Assembly (NCBI GenBank): GCA_950295325.1
Contig: OX485808.1
Span: 21,038,527-21,102,526 of the forward strand
DNA: 64,000 nt
Direction: 5' to 3'
Source: Polytrichum commune
Lineage: Eukaryota; Streptophyta; Polytrichopsida; Polytrichales; Polytrichaceae
In this document: positions 32,625 to 45,839 of the stretch, piece after piece
Layout of the letters: every line of letters starts with the position of its first letter
Position numbering within the stretch: the first letter of the stretch is position 1
Program-made: the position numbers and the translations under genes
Notes under the pieces: generated by a model
What the model saw: only the letters and a program-made list of their open reading frames with translations
What the model was told of the DNA's origin: nothing
The model's database searches: none

Positions 32625-33575
32625 CATACCGTACGTTAAGGGCAGGTTTGGCACAAAATAATTCTAAAAATAAATACCGAAGATTTTGGAAAATTATTGG
32701 CATTTTTTTCCGAATATAAAATTAATTATTTTTCAAAATTGCCGAAAAGTAAGAAATTTTTACTTCTCACCAGAGTTTTACTTACAGTGGAAGCATATGT
32801 GAATTTTGAAAGAGAGAAGGTGCTCCTTTTGTAATCAAGCTCACTTACATTAGTCCACAAAGAATATGGGTTAAGAAGTAGCAAGACTCTAGGTGAGGCT
32901 TTTCAAATGTGTTGTACACAAATTTTTGGAGTCCAATTGAGCATAGAAGATGAAGTTTTATAGAATTTTGTCCAACTAACAAAAGTTGAGAAATCAATCC
33001 TTCGTCCACCTCCAACAAGTTTTGTGTCAAAATAAGTCTTTATGCAAAAGGTATGGACAAAACATTGCAGCCGTGTAAAGATCAAAAAATTAAAATGCGT
33101 TCATAACAGTTTTTCGGAGCTCATTTGTGCATAGAAGATCAACTTTTTTGGAATTTTGTTGGTCTAAGAAAAGTTTAGAAATCAAGTAATCTTTCACCTC
33201 CAAGAAATTTTATGTCATTTGAAGACTCTATGCAAAAGTTATGCGTGTTATAAAAATGAAGTCTAACTCGGTGCTTCACCTCAAAGTTTACATATCCCAT
33301 ATGCATTGTTGAACACAACTCCACTCTACTTGCATAAAGCACAGAGCATTCTCAACTCTTCACTCACATCTTACTTGTCATTCAATGCAAGAGAGATGTA
33401 CAAGATATAAGCTTAAATAGAAAATTAAAAATGAATTTAGGCTGAATTTTTAAAAATTAAAAGAGAAAATTGCTGAAAATATGAATATATTATTTTTAGG
33501 TGCCGAACCTACTTTTTGAACTTTAATTAATTATTCGGCTAACATGTGTCGAAGCTGCCCTTAACGTACGGTATG
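32625..33575. mobile_element. TIR element of 951 bp with a perfect 21-bp terminal inverted repeat
   Basis: TACCGTACGTTAAGGGCAG near 32627 recurs as its exact reverse complement ending at 33573; the perfect pairing covers 21 bp and weaker similarity continues (GTTTGGCAC against GCTTCGACAC). TTAA and TA sites fall inside the repeat, so the true ends and target duplication are ambiguous. The interior contains two diverged copies of a unit of about 140 bp (32918-33056 and 33108-33245) sharing GCATAGAAGAT and ATGCAAAAG. Non-coding. Confidence 0.75.
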
Positions 33576-33739
33576 TATGAGTATCCTAATTGGTTATTGT
33601 GCGGCTAGTGGGCATCTGTGAGCCTCAGCCAAAACCTTGATACCCCCGGGTGATCCCAAGACAATTAAAGCACAATCAAGAATATATGAAATCAAGGCTT
33701 GGTATGGTGAACAAGATAGACACTCTTAAATCGGACATA

Positions 33740-33950
33740 GTAATAATCTACACACCTATACTTGAGATGCATGTGGTGAGGTGTGAATCTAAGAACAAAC
33801 ACCAAAATACATGTATTTGAAAAATATTGGACTACATGCTCAAAATATGCTCACCATTCTAAGTTCACTAATCAACTCGAATAGAATTTTGGGTTGATGA
33901 ACTTAATGGAGTTCATGAATCATGTGTTTCATTTCTTACAAGAAGTGGGA
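33740..33950 (-). repeat. Dispersed repeat family C, inverted copy
   Basis: Landmarks GTGGTGAGGTGTGAATCTAA, TATTGGACTACATGCTCAAA and ACCATTCTAAGTTCACTAAT match the inverted form of the family C consensus. Confidence 0.6.
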
Positions 33951-34220
33951 GCAGAGAGAAAGGTATCCAAATAGCACACATCTACCTTAACCCTAATCAA
34001 TTGTTTGGTTTCCTCGAGGACCCTAAAAAGCATAAGCATTCCACTGTAGACTCAATGCTTCCTGCTTCAGCGTTTGATAAACATGATTATTGTTGAAATG
34101 TTGTTGCCACATGGCAGTCTTTCATTGCGTAAAGGACCACTCAAATCTCAAGTGGAAGTTGTAGTTTGGCGTCCAAAAGGATCAATAAGGAAAGCACCTT
34201 ATTCAGATGACGGGCGGTTG

Positions 34221-34340
34221 CATAACATTATTCAGATCCATAATAGTGTTCTATGGGACTGACAATATTCTATGGAATATTCCTCATGTTCACTCTAAAT
34301 GTGAGGAACATTCCACAAAATAATGTCGGTCCCACTTGAA
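34221..34340. mobile_element. Palindromic MITE, family A, copy 2 (right end decayed)
   Basis: The left arm CATAACATTATTCAGATCC, the GGGACTGACAATATTC core and a right arm with GTCGGTCCCAC match family A. The terminal right arm is lost or diverged. Confidence 0.7.
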
Positions 34341-34399
34341 ATAGTTGATAAATGTGGAATATTCTACTCCTGCAAAATCACCAAGTATTGCAATTACTA

Positions 34400-34788
34400 T
34401 AGTTATTTGTGAAGTAAAGGAGATGAAACCATGGGTTTAGTCCTAATCCTTGAGTTTATGAGAATTTAACACGAAGTCACCCAAGTTTTCTTAGTGCTTA
34501 AATTACCATACACAAAGAGTGATGTTAGGCTATTAAAAACCGGCTTTCTAGCTTGTCCCACTAGGATGGGTGGGCTAAGCTAGCCTTGCATATGTAGGCT
34601 AATCCAAAATGTAAGATAGCGGGTTTCATGTGCATACCCTATATTAGATCCTAGAATTCTCTGAGAGTTTGAGAGATGGGAAGAGGAAGTCCCAAAAATT
34701 TCACCCGACTTCCAAAATAGGCTCCAATGTACAACGAGTTAATGAGGTCTTAAATAGAAAGTTATTTGAGAGACTTTACAGATAACTC
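34400..34788. mobile_element. TIR element, family B, copy 3 (inverted, 389 bp)
   Basis: Ends TAGTTATTTGTGAAG and CTTTACAGATAACTC with TA on each side (34398-34399 and 34789-34790). The internal sequence runs opposite to copies 1 and 2 (GAAACCATGGGTTTAGTCC at the left end, TTTGAGAGATGGGA near the right). Confidence 0.72.
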
Positions 34789-34940
34789 TAATGGTGTCAA
34801 AACTTGGGGAGTTTATGGTAGTTTTCTACAATAAATTTTGAGTTTAGTCTTGCTAACATCTTTTGTTAACAAGAGCAAAGTATTTTGTGGCTCCAGGTTA
34901 TGTTGTGAAAGCATACACCCATAAAATGTTGGGTTGTTTT

Positions 34941-35022
34941 GGGCGAATCCACCCATACACTCGTTCCTTGTTGGATGCCTAAACCCTTGCCTCCAAGGAA
35001 CCAATGTATGGGTTGGTTCGCC
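34941..35022. mobile_element. Miniature palindromic element, family F, copy 1 (82 bp)
   Basis: Begins GGGCGAATCCACCCATACAC and ends with the near-complement CAATGTATGGGTTGGTTCGCC. A reverse-complement homologue lies at 60747-60832, 26 kb away, and flanking similarity stops at the same points, which suggests a mobile unit of only about 84 bp. Class unknown. Confidence 0.65.
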
Positions 35023-36224
35023 TCAGCCATGTTGGGCTCATATTGCTCAAAACACTTCTCACAATAATGGACTAGTTTCATTTGTATTTTTCCACTTGAA
35101 TTTTTGAGCTTGAATAGTGCATGCACACCGACATTTGTTTTATTTATTTATTGTAAGATGGAATCAATATTATCTAATTGAAAATATAGTTCAATGGCGT
35201 TCAAGTCACTATCAGTGTGTCTGTTTGGCAAAGTTCATTTGACGTTCAACTTCAAATCCAAAGAGTCACGTGACGTTTTCAAAAAAAAAAATGAACGTCA
35301 ATTAACATCTACATTTTCTTCTAAAATGTCAACTCACATGCCTAGTAGTACATGCCATTTCAATTTCAAAAGTGTCAATGACATGTGGTTTTTTTCCTTC
35401 ACAAGTCACTCTACATGTCAAATATTAAATCGTGCGTGTCAATTGATGTGCACTTTAATTTTGTACAAGTTTTTGCGTGTGAAATGTCAAAAACTTGCAA
35501 AACATTTATCAAAAATTCATACTAGGCACTATGTTTGTCAATTTTTGAAAATGATAAAATAATTACATTGAATTCTTAATTTAGTATGATAAAGAACTAA
35601 ACTATAACTATCATTTAGTGTGGTCCACACTATTCAACATCAACCCACGTAAATGATCTTGTAATTATCACTAAGTGAAAATCAGAGAAGGTGCCATCGG
35701 ACATTTCTTGAGCTATACGACAAGTCATAGAGGGGACTTCAACTAACATTGCACACCAATTTGAGCACCACACTAAACCATGTATTTTAACTAGGGATAT
35801 CTCATTGTATGGCACCACGTGAAAAACACTAAAATCTAGTGAAGGAAATTAGTCGGGCTACTAAAATAATACAATCAAGAGTTTGAGGTAGTATGTTTTG
35901 TGACTCATCTGCCTAGGTGAGTTCGGTAAATAAGAAATGAATGCCCTAGTCAACAAGCGGAGAAACCACCAAAGCACAATTAGCAAAAGACTCGTGGAAT
36001 AGAAGACTCGGAATATTCCAAGAAGCTTTCAAGGAACTTCCAAAAGGTGGCCATCGGCGGCCGTTGCAAGTTTTTGGTGGTAGAAGACACTACAATGCTC
36101 ATCTTACCACCGTCACCGTTTTGGTATTTAGTGTCACCGGTTTAATAGTGTCACTTACCCTATTATTAATGTAACTACATGATTATGGGTTTTGGAGCGC
36201 TGACTAATATTTTGGTATTAGTAT
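35023..36224. other. Intergenic DNA, no gene seen
   Basis: A 122-codon frame at 35194-35562 (+) is Ser/Lys-rich with repeated ATGTCA-like motifs and no recognisable domain; I do not call it a gene. Confidence 0.4.
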
Positions 36225-36530
36225 GCTCATAAATATCTTCCTCTTACATACTAAAATGTAAATAAATGACATTGGGTATCGGTATGCTCAACATTCTCTT
36301 GCTCTTGCATGCCAAGATGTAAAACCAACTTCTCAAGTTTTTTTCAATGTGCTACGCTAAATGTCATACCATCAAAATATCAGCCATTTCAAGAGGTTAC
36401 TTATATTGACAAGCGATATCATGTTGACAATTAGCAAACATGACATTTCTAGGTCTCAAGCAACCTAGTTTAGATCCTTTTTGAATAGTGTGTATGGTTC
36501 TAAATACTGTAAACATTGTAGTCCTCTTCC
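36225..36530 (+). repeat. Dispersed repeat family D, copy 2
   Basis: Landmarks TATCTTCCTCTTACATACTA, CTTCTCAAG, CATTTCAAGAGGTTACTTAT with TTGACAAG, and CTAGTTTAGATCCTTTTTGA match 16676-17320 and 38340-38590. Confidence 0.6.
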
Positions 36531-38339
36531 ATTGATGGTTTTATGAACTACAAAAATGGTAGTTTCTAAAGCCAAATTCTTAGATTTTATAAACCACTGT
36601 TGGGAACGAAACATTGGTTATACAACGTAGTTCTTGTAGTGAGAGCAACACATAACATTCGTCATCAACATGACCTTGTGTTGTGGCCCCCTGACATTTG
36701 ACACCATATATGCTCCAATGACAAGCAAATATTCTTGTCATTTGATTCAATCAACCTGAATTTGTGATAGTCCAAAGCACTTTCGAGGCATGGGAATGGA
36801 TCCTCAACTCTTCTACACCAAGCATTGTAGCTCTATATATAGTGCTACATGTAGGTAGTATCCATTCATAGAAAGGTGTCAAACAACTCTCGAGTCTAAA
36901 TAAATGTTTAGTAATATTAGGGAGAAGCAAAACCACAACCATAAACATGATATTTTCTCTCACATTGTTTCTCCTGGTGTTTATTGTCACTTGACAGGTA
37001 GTGTCGCTTACCCTATTCTTGGGGGGGTCGCTCCCCCTTGTGTTATGTAACCACATGCGTACAAAGGATTATTTTTATGGGGGCTATTTATCTCCTTATT
37101 TGGATTTTAGGGAACCCTTTAAGTAGAAAAAAATCTACTTCACCAAATATTTGGCACTCTATAGGTAGTTCTAGAAGAAAACCCATCTATTTCAAGTGAT
37201 GGTAAATTACGTATGAAATTTTGATTTACTCGTTCCGTACGAAGGCAAACATGGAACTCCAATATGGCATGGTGTAAATTCATGTTGCTATATATTGGTG
37301 AAAGAAGAGTGTACACATCATAACTAGAGCATGTCATGCATCTAAGTTAAATGTCAGTTTAGGAATTTGTAACCTAAAAGTCAAATCCACAAGCAATGCA
37401 GTTGGAATGAGGTCAATGACATGAGCAAGAACATAATCAATGAATGTGGCACAAAGACAACACACGCCAAGAAAACTGAGCCAGAAGTTCAATTGCAAAG
37501 CCTGAAGTGTTAAAAAACACAAAGAAAAAATGTATTTCACTAAATTTTTAGCAAACCACAAACATAAATCTCCATAGAGAATTTGTGCAGCCCCTAGAAC
37601 AACCATAGAACTACAAACGAAGATGGAAGACTAACACAATAATGCATCCATTTGGAGAAGGAGTGCAACCTTTATCACAATGGTTGAGAAGTATTCATGA
37701 AGGCAGCAGATGAAGCCGAAGATTGGGCACCTCAAGCTGAGGAGAGGGTTGAGGAAGCTAATAGAAAAGTCGAAGAGTTGTTGCTAGAGCTTGAGAATAT
37801 CACACAGTTTAGCCCACATAAGTATCATGCAACTCGAGAGTGACTTGCGAAATGCTAAGAGCAAGAGAAAGAGAAAGAGAAAGAGAAAGTAAAGCTAAGC
37901 ATAGAAGGGAATGTGAGGCATGGAGGCGCAAAGGCTAAACCCTAATCCTAAACCCCAATCAATACTAAGTCTTCAGTCACAGTTTGACCCATCCATTAAT
38001 ATTCATTCAATTTTTCTTTCATTCATGTATTACATGTGAATATTTTTTATTTTTTATTTTTTTTAATGCTCCTTATTTTTTGTCACCCTAATTTCTTTCT
38101 ACCTCAAACCTAAAGTGGGGGTTTTCCTCTTACACTAAATTATATATAATCACATGTTTTGTAATTTAAGGAGGCTATGGTAGATCCAAAGTTTATAGAA
38201 ATTTTCCCACCAATGAATAAAAAACACCTTATAGTTGTTCTCACGTGGTTTCTACTTTTCGAACGGTGACCCCCCCAAGACCCTATTATGAGACCTATCT
38301 TAAGTTGCACTAGGCCAACAAAGTTGACCATTAGTGTAA
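36531..38339. other. Intergenic DNA, no gene seen
   Basis: Short frames on both strands are unrecognised. A GAAAGA-type purine repeat lies at 37862-37890. Confidence 0.4.
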
Positions 38340-38602
38340 CCACACTACACTTGTCATTTGCATGCTCAACAATACACTTTTGTAACACAAAAACTATTAT
38401 CTCAAGCACCCCAATGTGATATGCTAAATCTCAATGTGAAAGTAATCTTGCACTTCAAAAAATTACTCATCTAAACAAATAATGTCATGTGGATAATTAA
38501 CGGATGTGATACTAATAAACCCCTAGGTATCTAGTTTAGGTCCTTTGCAAATAGCATACCTAACAAGGATTGCATAGCCTAACCACTTGCCCCCCCCCCC
38601 CC
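38340..38602 (+). repeat. Dispersed repeat family D, copy 3, ending at a C13 run
   Basis: Landmarks TATCTCAAGCACCCCAATGT, CACTTCAAAAAATTACTCAT and TCTAGTTTAGGTCCTTTGCA. A run of 13 C follows at 38590-38602. Confidence 0.6.
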
Positions 38603-39464
38603 ATGTGGCTAGATGTTTCAAAATCTACAAACCCAGTCTCAAGATGTACCCCTTTCATAGATTTTAAAACCATCTAGCACCTAGTAACAAGTGATAAGAT
38701 CACGTGATTCAATGAGATGTGAAGTTCAACCTCATGATGTTTGTTGCAAAACCCACAACACTTCTTCTTATTTCAGACAAAAAGCACGAGTTATATGCCT
38801 TATGAATCAAGTCATTGGGAGAGCGGGCCCTCATGCATTCACGTTTCAAACTCGTTTTTATTTTTAAAATCAAGCCATGTCGTAAATTTCCGAATTATGT
38901 GTATTTTAAGCCTTGGTACGATTACATGAACACTTTGACATGAAGGTGTGTTTTGACATTTGACATTTGAAGATTTAGATGTGTTTGACATTTTGTCTAG
39001 TTTTTGACTCAAACCAAACATGCTTGGACTTTTATTAAGCCAATGCCCATTTGTTGTTAGTATGACCTAGAAACCACTCAAAAACTGGAGTGAAATTTGA
39101 CAAACTTGATATAGGATTGGGCATTGTATTTAGCTAAATATTCGCCACTAAATTCAAACCAATTCCCAATGAAGTGAGAAAGTAAGACGTATGCTTGAAT
39201 TTAAAGTCACTAAGCATTCATTAACTTGACATAGTTTGGCCCAGTTTCACGTGTCAAAGAATATGACAGCTCTTTGACAGGAACTTGAATTGCTTGGGTC
39301 AAAGGTCCTTGTAAATTTGTCCAAGTCCAATCCTTTATACTAGGACATGAATTGAGTATTAGATTCTAAACTTTGGAGCACCTTAAAACATAGAAATGAG
39401 GTTATTTAAGGTAAGAAGTCCAATTTTGGTGTTCTTGTTTATATACATAATATATTTCAATGTT
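38603..39464. other. Intergenic DNA, no gene seen
   Basis: Repeated TTTGACAT-type motifs at 38930-39000; no gene. Confidence 0.4.
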
Positions 39465-39600
39465 GTGTACTTGGGTGTCAATCTAAGAATAGACACCAAA
39501 TAGACATGTGATCAAATGAGGGTGACCCATGTGCACAAAACATGAAGAACGATTAAATCTAGGTTCAACAGTCAAAGTAATTAAGGGGATGTTTACACAC
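39465..39600 (-). repeat. Dispersed repeat family C, partial inverted copy
   Basis: GGGTGTCAATCTAAGAATAG and AAATCTAGGTTCAACAGTCA match the inverted family C consensus; the middle is diverged. Confidence 0.5.
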
Positions 39601-41874
39601 GGGGAGTGCACCTACACTTGATTTAAGTATACACATGCGAGAACCCCCTATTTAATGGGGGGGGGGTTTATTTTACCTTCCTTTGTTGAATATTTTCCAC
39701 CCTATAAGTAGCTAAACTTCTACTGGATGATATTTTCTAACCCGCTATCATTATTTATAAATTTTGCAGTCGCATAATTATAATCATCCTATCTTATTTA
39801 TAAGTAGTAGAAATTTCATGTGAACAATCTGCACATACATTACACTGCGCATATTTTACTCTGCACGTTACACACATACAACCATCATATTATAAATTTT
39901 AGCATACTATTTATGGTTCTTGAACCCCCCCCCCTAGCAAACCCTAAATAAGCCAGCCAACCTTTTCATCGCCGGATGACAATACTTTTCATCCAAAGGC
40001 AACTGTTTCAACAAATCCATCCACATGTCCACATACATTTTGCCTATTTCTCATCCAATGCCACTAATGGCAAATGATTTATGTTGAACCTATGAATAAA
40101 AAAAAATCTAAACTTAATTGTATTTATACTACTTTACATCAAAATAAAAGAATACCACAACTTGAATTACACTGTACATTATATATAATTCCCAAATTCG
40201 CATTAAGAGGACGCTATTGTATATCCAAGAAAAACGTAAAAATTATGTGTCTTGAATAAAATCCACCCCACATTTTCTCACAAGTGGTTTTCTACATTTT
40301 TGCTAGTGCCCGCCCCTAGTGTTTATATGATTATTTGAGAAGAAAGAAAAATGTCACTTTGATAATGAAGATATTGATAACAAGTCCAAATATTGTGAGA
40401 AAAGTGGTTGCAACCTTGATTTGAGTTAATCTACTAATCATATTGTATTAATCATTTTATCTAAAATAATCTAGGAGAAGTGGGCTAAGTAGGAAACATA
40501 ACCATTGAAGAAGTTGTCTATCTTGATTTTAGACCTTATTTTTAGGGTCCGGTCACATAGATTTGGGACTCGCATGCTTGCACTAGTTAGTTGCCACCTA
40601 GTGATCTTGGTACATGGGCAAATGACAAATAATGTGGGCCATGCTAAATCAAATGTTTTGTGCATTCATGTCTACATATTATATTGTATTATAGCATGTA
40701 ATTATAGTGATCTTCATGACTTGTCATGTAATAGTCCCACACCCATACCGCCCAGTTAGGATAAATCAAATGTTGACCAATTTAAGAGACAAGTTAAGAT
40801 TGACTAGCCAAAATTTACTTGACTTGTCCAAGTCTTAAACATGACACTAATTAAGAATGTTAGGATTATTGTGGCCCACACCATTACTATTCAATAATAA
40901 CTGATCTAAATTGAATAATATAACTAACATTGGTAATGATAGTATGCATAAATGTCAAATTATTTTATGATTTAGAATATATGTGAATTTGGGATGCTTT
41001 AAGAGCAGTGTGGCTCACCTAGTATTGGAAGTGAGAAGAGATGGAGAAAACAAGAGGTGAGCATGGGAGGCATTCAAGGAAAAAATTATGGGCTAAGCAA
41101 CAATTGGTAAAACACCTTCCAAGTTCTTTAGCATTAGATGTATGGATGAGTTGAGAATTCTAACTTCTACTTTGATCAATTTCAAACCTAATTTTCAATT
41201 AAGTGGTGTAGGTGTCATTGATTAGCTTCCATGTAGGCTACTAGCAAGCTAGTGGGTACATGTTCACATTGCACAACCTCTAGCATTGGGGAGGATGAAC
41301 ATATTGATTTCTATGCATAGCTCAGGGATTTTATTTTTAGCCAAGTTAACATCTAAATTAGGACTAGAAACCCCAAATTTATTCTATTGAAGTCAATTCA
41401 GTATGAAATTGCAATAAACGTAGAGGGGCAATTTTTAACTACACACCCAATAGTAGGCGTTGGGAAATGAGATCCTAGGCTAACTACCTCATCATATGTT
41501 TAGTCGAATTTGAGAAATAATTGGTTCAAGTTCAAGACTTCAAGAAAACTACTAATATAGTTTCGACCCAATGTAATTTACATGGGTCAAGACTCAAGAG
41601 ACAACCTATTTGCAAAGGCAACCTATTTGTAGCTTTGAAAGGAAATATCTAAATTGAAAGGATTGCCAATGTTATCACATTAACTTAAAGGGGACCACAA
41701 ATCCTTGGCCAATGCACACTCCATCCATCTTATAAGGGTTATCAGTGCTCTAGAAGTTGCAACATGTATGCTAAGAGGTCCTCCAAATATTTACCCTCTA
41801 CATGTTTGTGGTTGACTCATCCCAACTCAATCTCACTAGGCTAATGTGAAGTCTTTGATGCTAATTTTGTGCAC

Positions 41875-41912
<38 letters not shown>

Positions 41913-42229
41913 GTTTGTTATGTGCCTATAAAAGGACCTGCCCAGTAACTTAATATAACCCCAAAGTAAATTTACTTTAGGGTTAAGTTGGAGTTACCTA
42001 ACAAATATCAGCCATAGATTGGGATACTTGCATCAATGGCCATGAATAGTTACCTAATCATATATCAAGAGAAAGAGGCAAAGAGAGCCTCCTTTCGCAA
42101 GTTAAACCGCATGAGGTAGTTTACCCTAAGTAACTTCCGGGTTTAGTGAGATTTGTGCAAACTAAGTTTGATGGAAAGTGTGTGTGACTTACCTCTATTT
42201 CAAGCCACACAAGGTTCAAATGGCTAAGG
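39601..42229. other. Intergenic DNA with microsatellite and small palindrome
   Basis: Runs of ten G (39657-39666) and ten C (39925-39934), a (CT)n array at 41879-41907, and the palindrome AACCCCAAAGTAAATTTACT with its complement at 41960-41987. No gene is supported. Confidence 0.45.
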
Positions 42230-43990
42230 AACAGATAGAATACTCTATGACAGTATAGGTATTCGATGATGCAAAATGTATGGTTATGCTGTAAGTAATT
42301 GTGTGACATTGTGTGACATAGATAACAATTGGGTTTCTGTTGTTATTCACCTTGTGTACGTTACTAACCCTCTCTTTGGATTTGGTTGGTGGCATGAGCA
42401 CATGTCAGGCAAACCCTTCACAAATTTGACGGCATACTTAGGTTTTGTATTTCATCTTTGATTAAGAATAATATGTGCATTATGTTTATGTATTCCGTAG
42501 ATATGAGGAATGCATAACATACTTTGGCTTATGATAGAACGTTGAAGTAATGTTGAGTATGTCTTATACCTTTTTGAACTTGATTTGGTATACTATGGAT
42601 ATGAGGTACATTTTTCTACTTAACTGAGATAGAGTGTAAAATTGTAGGTAGTGTAGACTACTTAAATGTGGTAACACCTTCTTAGATACATGCAATGAGG
42701 AAACAATGACTATGGTGAGAGGATAGTAATGCAAAAGTATGGTCAAGATGCTTGATCCCACCCACCCTCCCGGGTTTCAAAAGATACATTGATATATAGA
42801 AGAATGGCTTGGCCTCTAAACAAGAGGATGTTGTTTGAACGGACTAAACTTGAAAGTAAGCATAGAACGGATCAAGAAAAACCTCTCTCTCTCTCCCTCT
42901 CTCTCTAGTTCTTGACTAATGCCATGTTACATAAAAATTCAAGTTTAAACTCTTACATTAGTAGACTTAGCAAAGGTCTCCTATGTAAAACAAATGATAT
43001 AAACTCTGATAATACTATATCTACACACATGGAAAGAAGTCATACTTACCATGGAATGGATGTAACAGAGATATAGATGAATGAAGTAAAAATAGGGTTA
43101 CGAGAACTTACCAAACGTAAGTACTACAATATAAGCCCTTAACCCTAAAAAAGACCTCTTTTTTGCCATTCACGCAAGTGAGAGGTGTGGCAAGCTCTGG
43201 GTATACACATTAGGGTAATAAATATGTGCTTGAAGTAAGAGTAACTAGGGTTCATCACCAAGAGGAGTTTTCTACTTGGAGTAACCCAATCATGGCAAAA
43301 GAACATGTTTGAACACCCATATGTTGTTTTACAATGAGTGTTGGAGGTTGAAATGTTTTGTTGCATTTGAAATGAACTAAGTGTGTGTGACATGGATAAC
43401 AACTGGGTCCTGCTGTTATTTACCTCATGTACGTAACTAATCCTCAATTGTTTGTTGGTTGGTTGCATAGGCACAGGTGAGGCAGGCCCTTCACACAGTC
43501 AATGCAGTGATGTATTGTGATTATGACATTTTATGCACATATATTGGTTGAGGTTATTAGGAACTTCTCCTTAGTAAGTACAACATACATGTGGTGTTAT
43601 ATTTAGATGTACTTGATAAGGAGGCAAGAAGGTTGGCAACTAGCTTCCAAAGCATGGGATAGTTAAAATCATACATGGGGAGATGAATACCATATGATAG
43701 CAAAAAATCCAAATAAGGTATGTATTCTTGCAAGGCAAACTAGGTATGCAAAGTGTGTATGTGTAGTACAACACATACTATGAGACATTAGGCAAATGAC
43801 TCTGTTATGCAATGTGGTACTATACTATCAAATAGGAAAAGGCAAGAAACATATATAGAGAGAGTCTTGAGGATGTTCCCACCCACCCACCCTTGTATTG
43901 CAGAGAGGAAGAAATTGAAGGATTTAGCCTCTGAAAAGAGGAAGTTCAAACTTTAGGCAAGCTTTGAAAAGTCAGCTATATAGATATGAA
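42230..43990 (+). repeat. Diverged tandem duplication, unit about 1.1 kb
   Basis: Blocks in 42230-42960 recur in the same order in 43310-43990: GATAACAATTGGGTTTCTGT against GATAACAACTGGGTCCTGCT; GTGGCATGAGCACATGTCAG against GTTGCATAGGCACAGGTGAG; CCCACCCACCCTCCCGGG against CCCACCCACCCACCC; and CCTCTAAACAAGAGGATG against CCTCTGAAAAGAGGAAG. The spacing is about 1.08 kb. A (CT)n tract lies at 42887-42907. Coding origin is unclear. Confidence 0.6.
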
Positions 43991-44888
43991 TTTTAAGGGG
44001 TTCCCAACATTTTCACCTTCGACTTATATTTGGTACCACAAACCCTTAGTGAGCGCACACGCCACCCATGATTTCTTTCCCCAACACCTACCATGAGAGG
44101 TGTAGTGGAAATATGCCCCCTATGAATTTACATCAAATGCATCTTAAATTAAGTTTCATATAATACACTGGACTCATTGACTTTGCTTCAGGATTAGATT
44201 TCATCTTTAAACAGGAACCCGCAAGATTTAAACTACAATTAGCAATTTCACCCTCCTCGTTGGTAGGTATTGTGAACTTTTACCCTCTACCCATGGGTCA
44301 TGTTTTGTAGCATCTACCATGGACGAGACCAAAAGAACAACCCCTATGGCTACGTAGAACCCGATGATTCATATTTTGAACCAAATCAATGCCCAAATCA
44401 GCATCAAAGACCCCAAATTAGACTCTTGAGTATGTAAGGGACAAGTTTTTACCACACACCTCATGGTAGGAGTACCCCTTTTGTCTTTTCCTCCAGCTTC
44501 TCTATGTCTCAAAAGACCAATGCATTTGCATTGGCTGAGAGCGAGACTCGTCCCTGAACCACTTTTCGTGAATACCAATAACTTCGTATATGCCAATTGT
44601 AGGACATGCAGTAGAGTGAATGGTGGAATCACATGAGCTTATAACTGAATCCAAATATGGAAGTGGCGAATGGGAAAGGCACACGCCGGGTTTTAATGAT
44701 ATTGAAACCTTGCTCCCTTGGAATGCTCACCTTGCGGAGGGGCTTCTTCTTCTTCTTCTTTTTGGCACAAATTGAATGGAATTTAATTGCAAGGAAAGAA
44801 ACGGTACGAGCTTCTCCAAAAACCTAGAAAAGGCCAAGGGGAAAGTAAGAAAAGATGTTCATTTGGGGTCAAATCTTCCAAGTGACTT
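43991..44888. other. Intergenic DNA, no gene seen
   Basis: No supported gene. A (CTT)n tract lies at 44746-44762. Confidence 0.4.
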
Positions 44889-45830
44889 CTAGATTATTAT
44901 GAGTGACAATAAGTCCTTTAACACAACACACCAAGTCCACTTCATTAAGAACATCTTGAGAAGCAACATCCGGAGCTTTTCCGAGGTCTTTAAGCCTAGG
45001 TTGCCACCCGATTCAACCATAATCAAGCAATGCATCCCACACATCTTGTGTGTTTTCTCCACAAGCCAAGACGTGTTATGTAAAATCAAGTCATTCCGTT
45101 CGCGCCAAACGATCCATGGGAGGAAACTCCTTAAGAAAAATCAGAGTGTACTAAAAGACTTCAATACCTTAATGAGGGGCTTATCAAAGAGGCGTTGCAT
45201 CATTGAATAAGAGTTTCAGGGACCTGAATTACCTCTTTTAAAAAAGAAGTTGCCAAATGATATTAACATGATACCGCCAAACCCATTGGACAAGCGGGCA
45301 GTTGAAGAACATGGATTCCATTTATTCCACTTGGTTCGGACCACAATATGTGCAACTCTTGTCAATGGTGACCGAAATCCGCCCGTGCAATTTGTTCATT
45401 GCCACCACCCTGTGAAGGATTGACCAAAAGAAGGTAGCTTCTTTATGTGTTTTGTGTTTGTGCCAGATGAGGTACCACCTAGGGAAAGTTAAAGGAGGGA
45501 TCTCATTCTTCCATTTCTCATAAATTAGTTTCTTGAGAGCCACTTGTGTAGTGATCCAAGAACAACCAAGTTTAGTGGAGCATGCCAATAAAGGGGTCAC
45601 CTCAGGGCACCACCATCTTGCATGGTCAATGTAGAGTTGATATGAAAAGAAAATGTAAATTTAGTTTGGGCAACTCCACATGTCAACATGTCAACCCTCA
45701 CCCTTGTCATCCACCTTGAGAAAGTAGTAGGTGGTTCCGCATTCCTCGCATTGGGCTGCACCTCAATAAGAGTGAAATATTGCCATCCAACTCGAGAGTT
45801 AGGGAAAGTTCTCACTACAATCAATTGGAG
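44889..45830 (-). pseudogene. LINE ORF2 C-terminal relic (zf-RVT region)
   Basis: Reading the - strand, 45600-45322 encodes KEATFFWSILHRVVAMNKLH followed by CTYCGPNQVE, a TAA stop, and in the same frame MFFNCPLVQWVWRYH. This is the Cys/His zinc-binding region found after the reverse transcriptase of plant LINEs. Further on, PWIVWRERNDLILHN (about 45108-45064) matches the WxxWxxRN phrase that follows it. The upstream part at 45824-45600 (RVDMLTCGVAQTKFTF) resembles sequence at 51130-51080 in the second LINE copy. Stops and frameshifts show it is dead. Confidence 0.75.
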
Positions 45831-45839
45831 TGGACCCTT

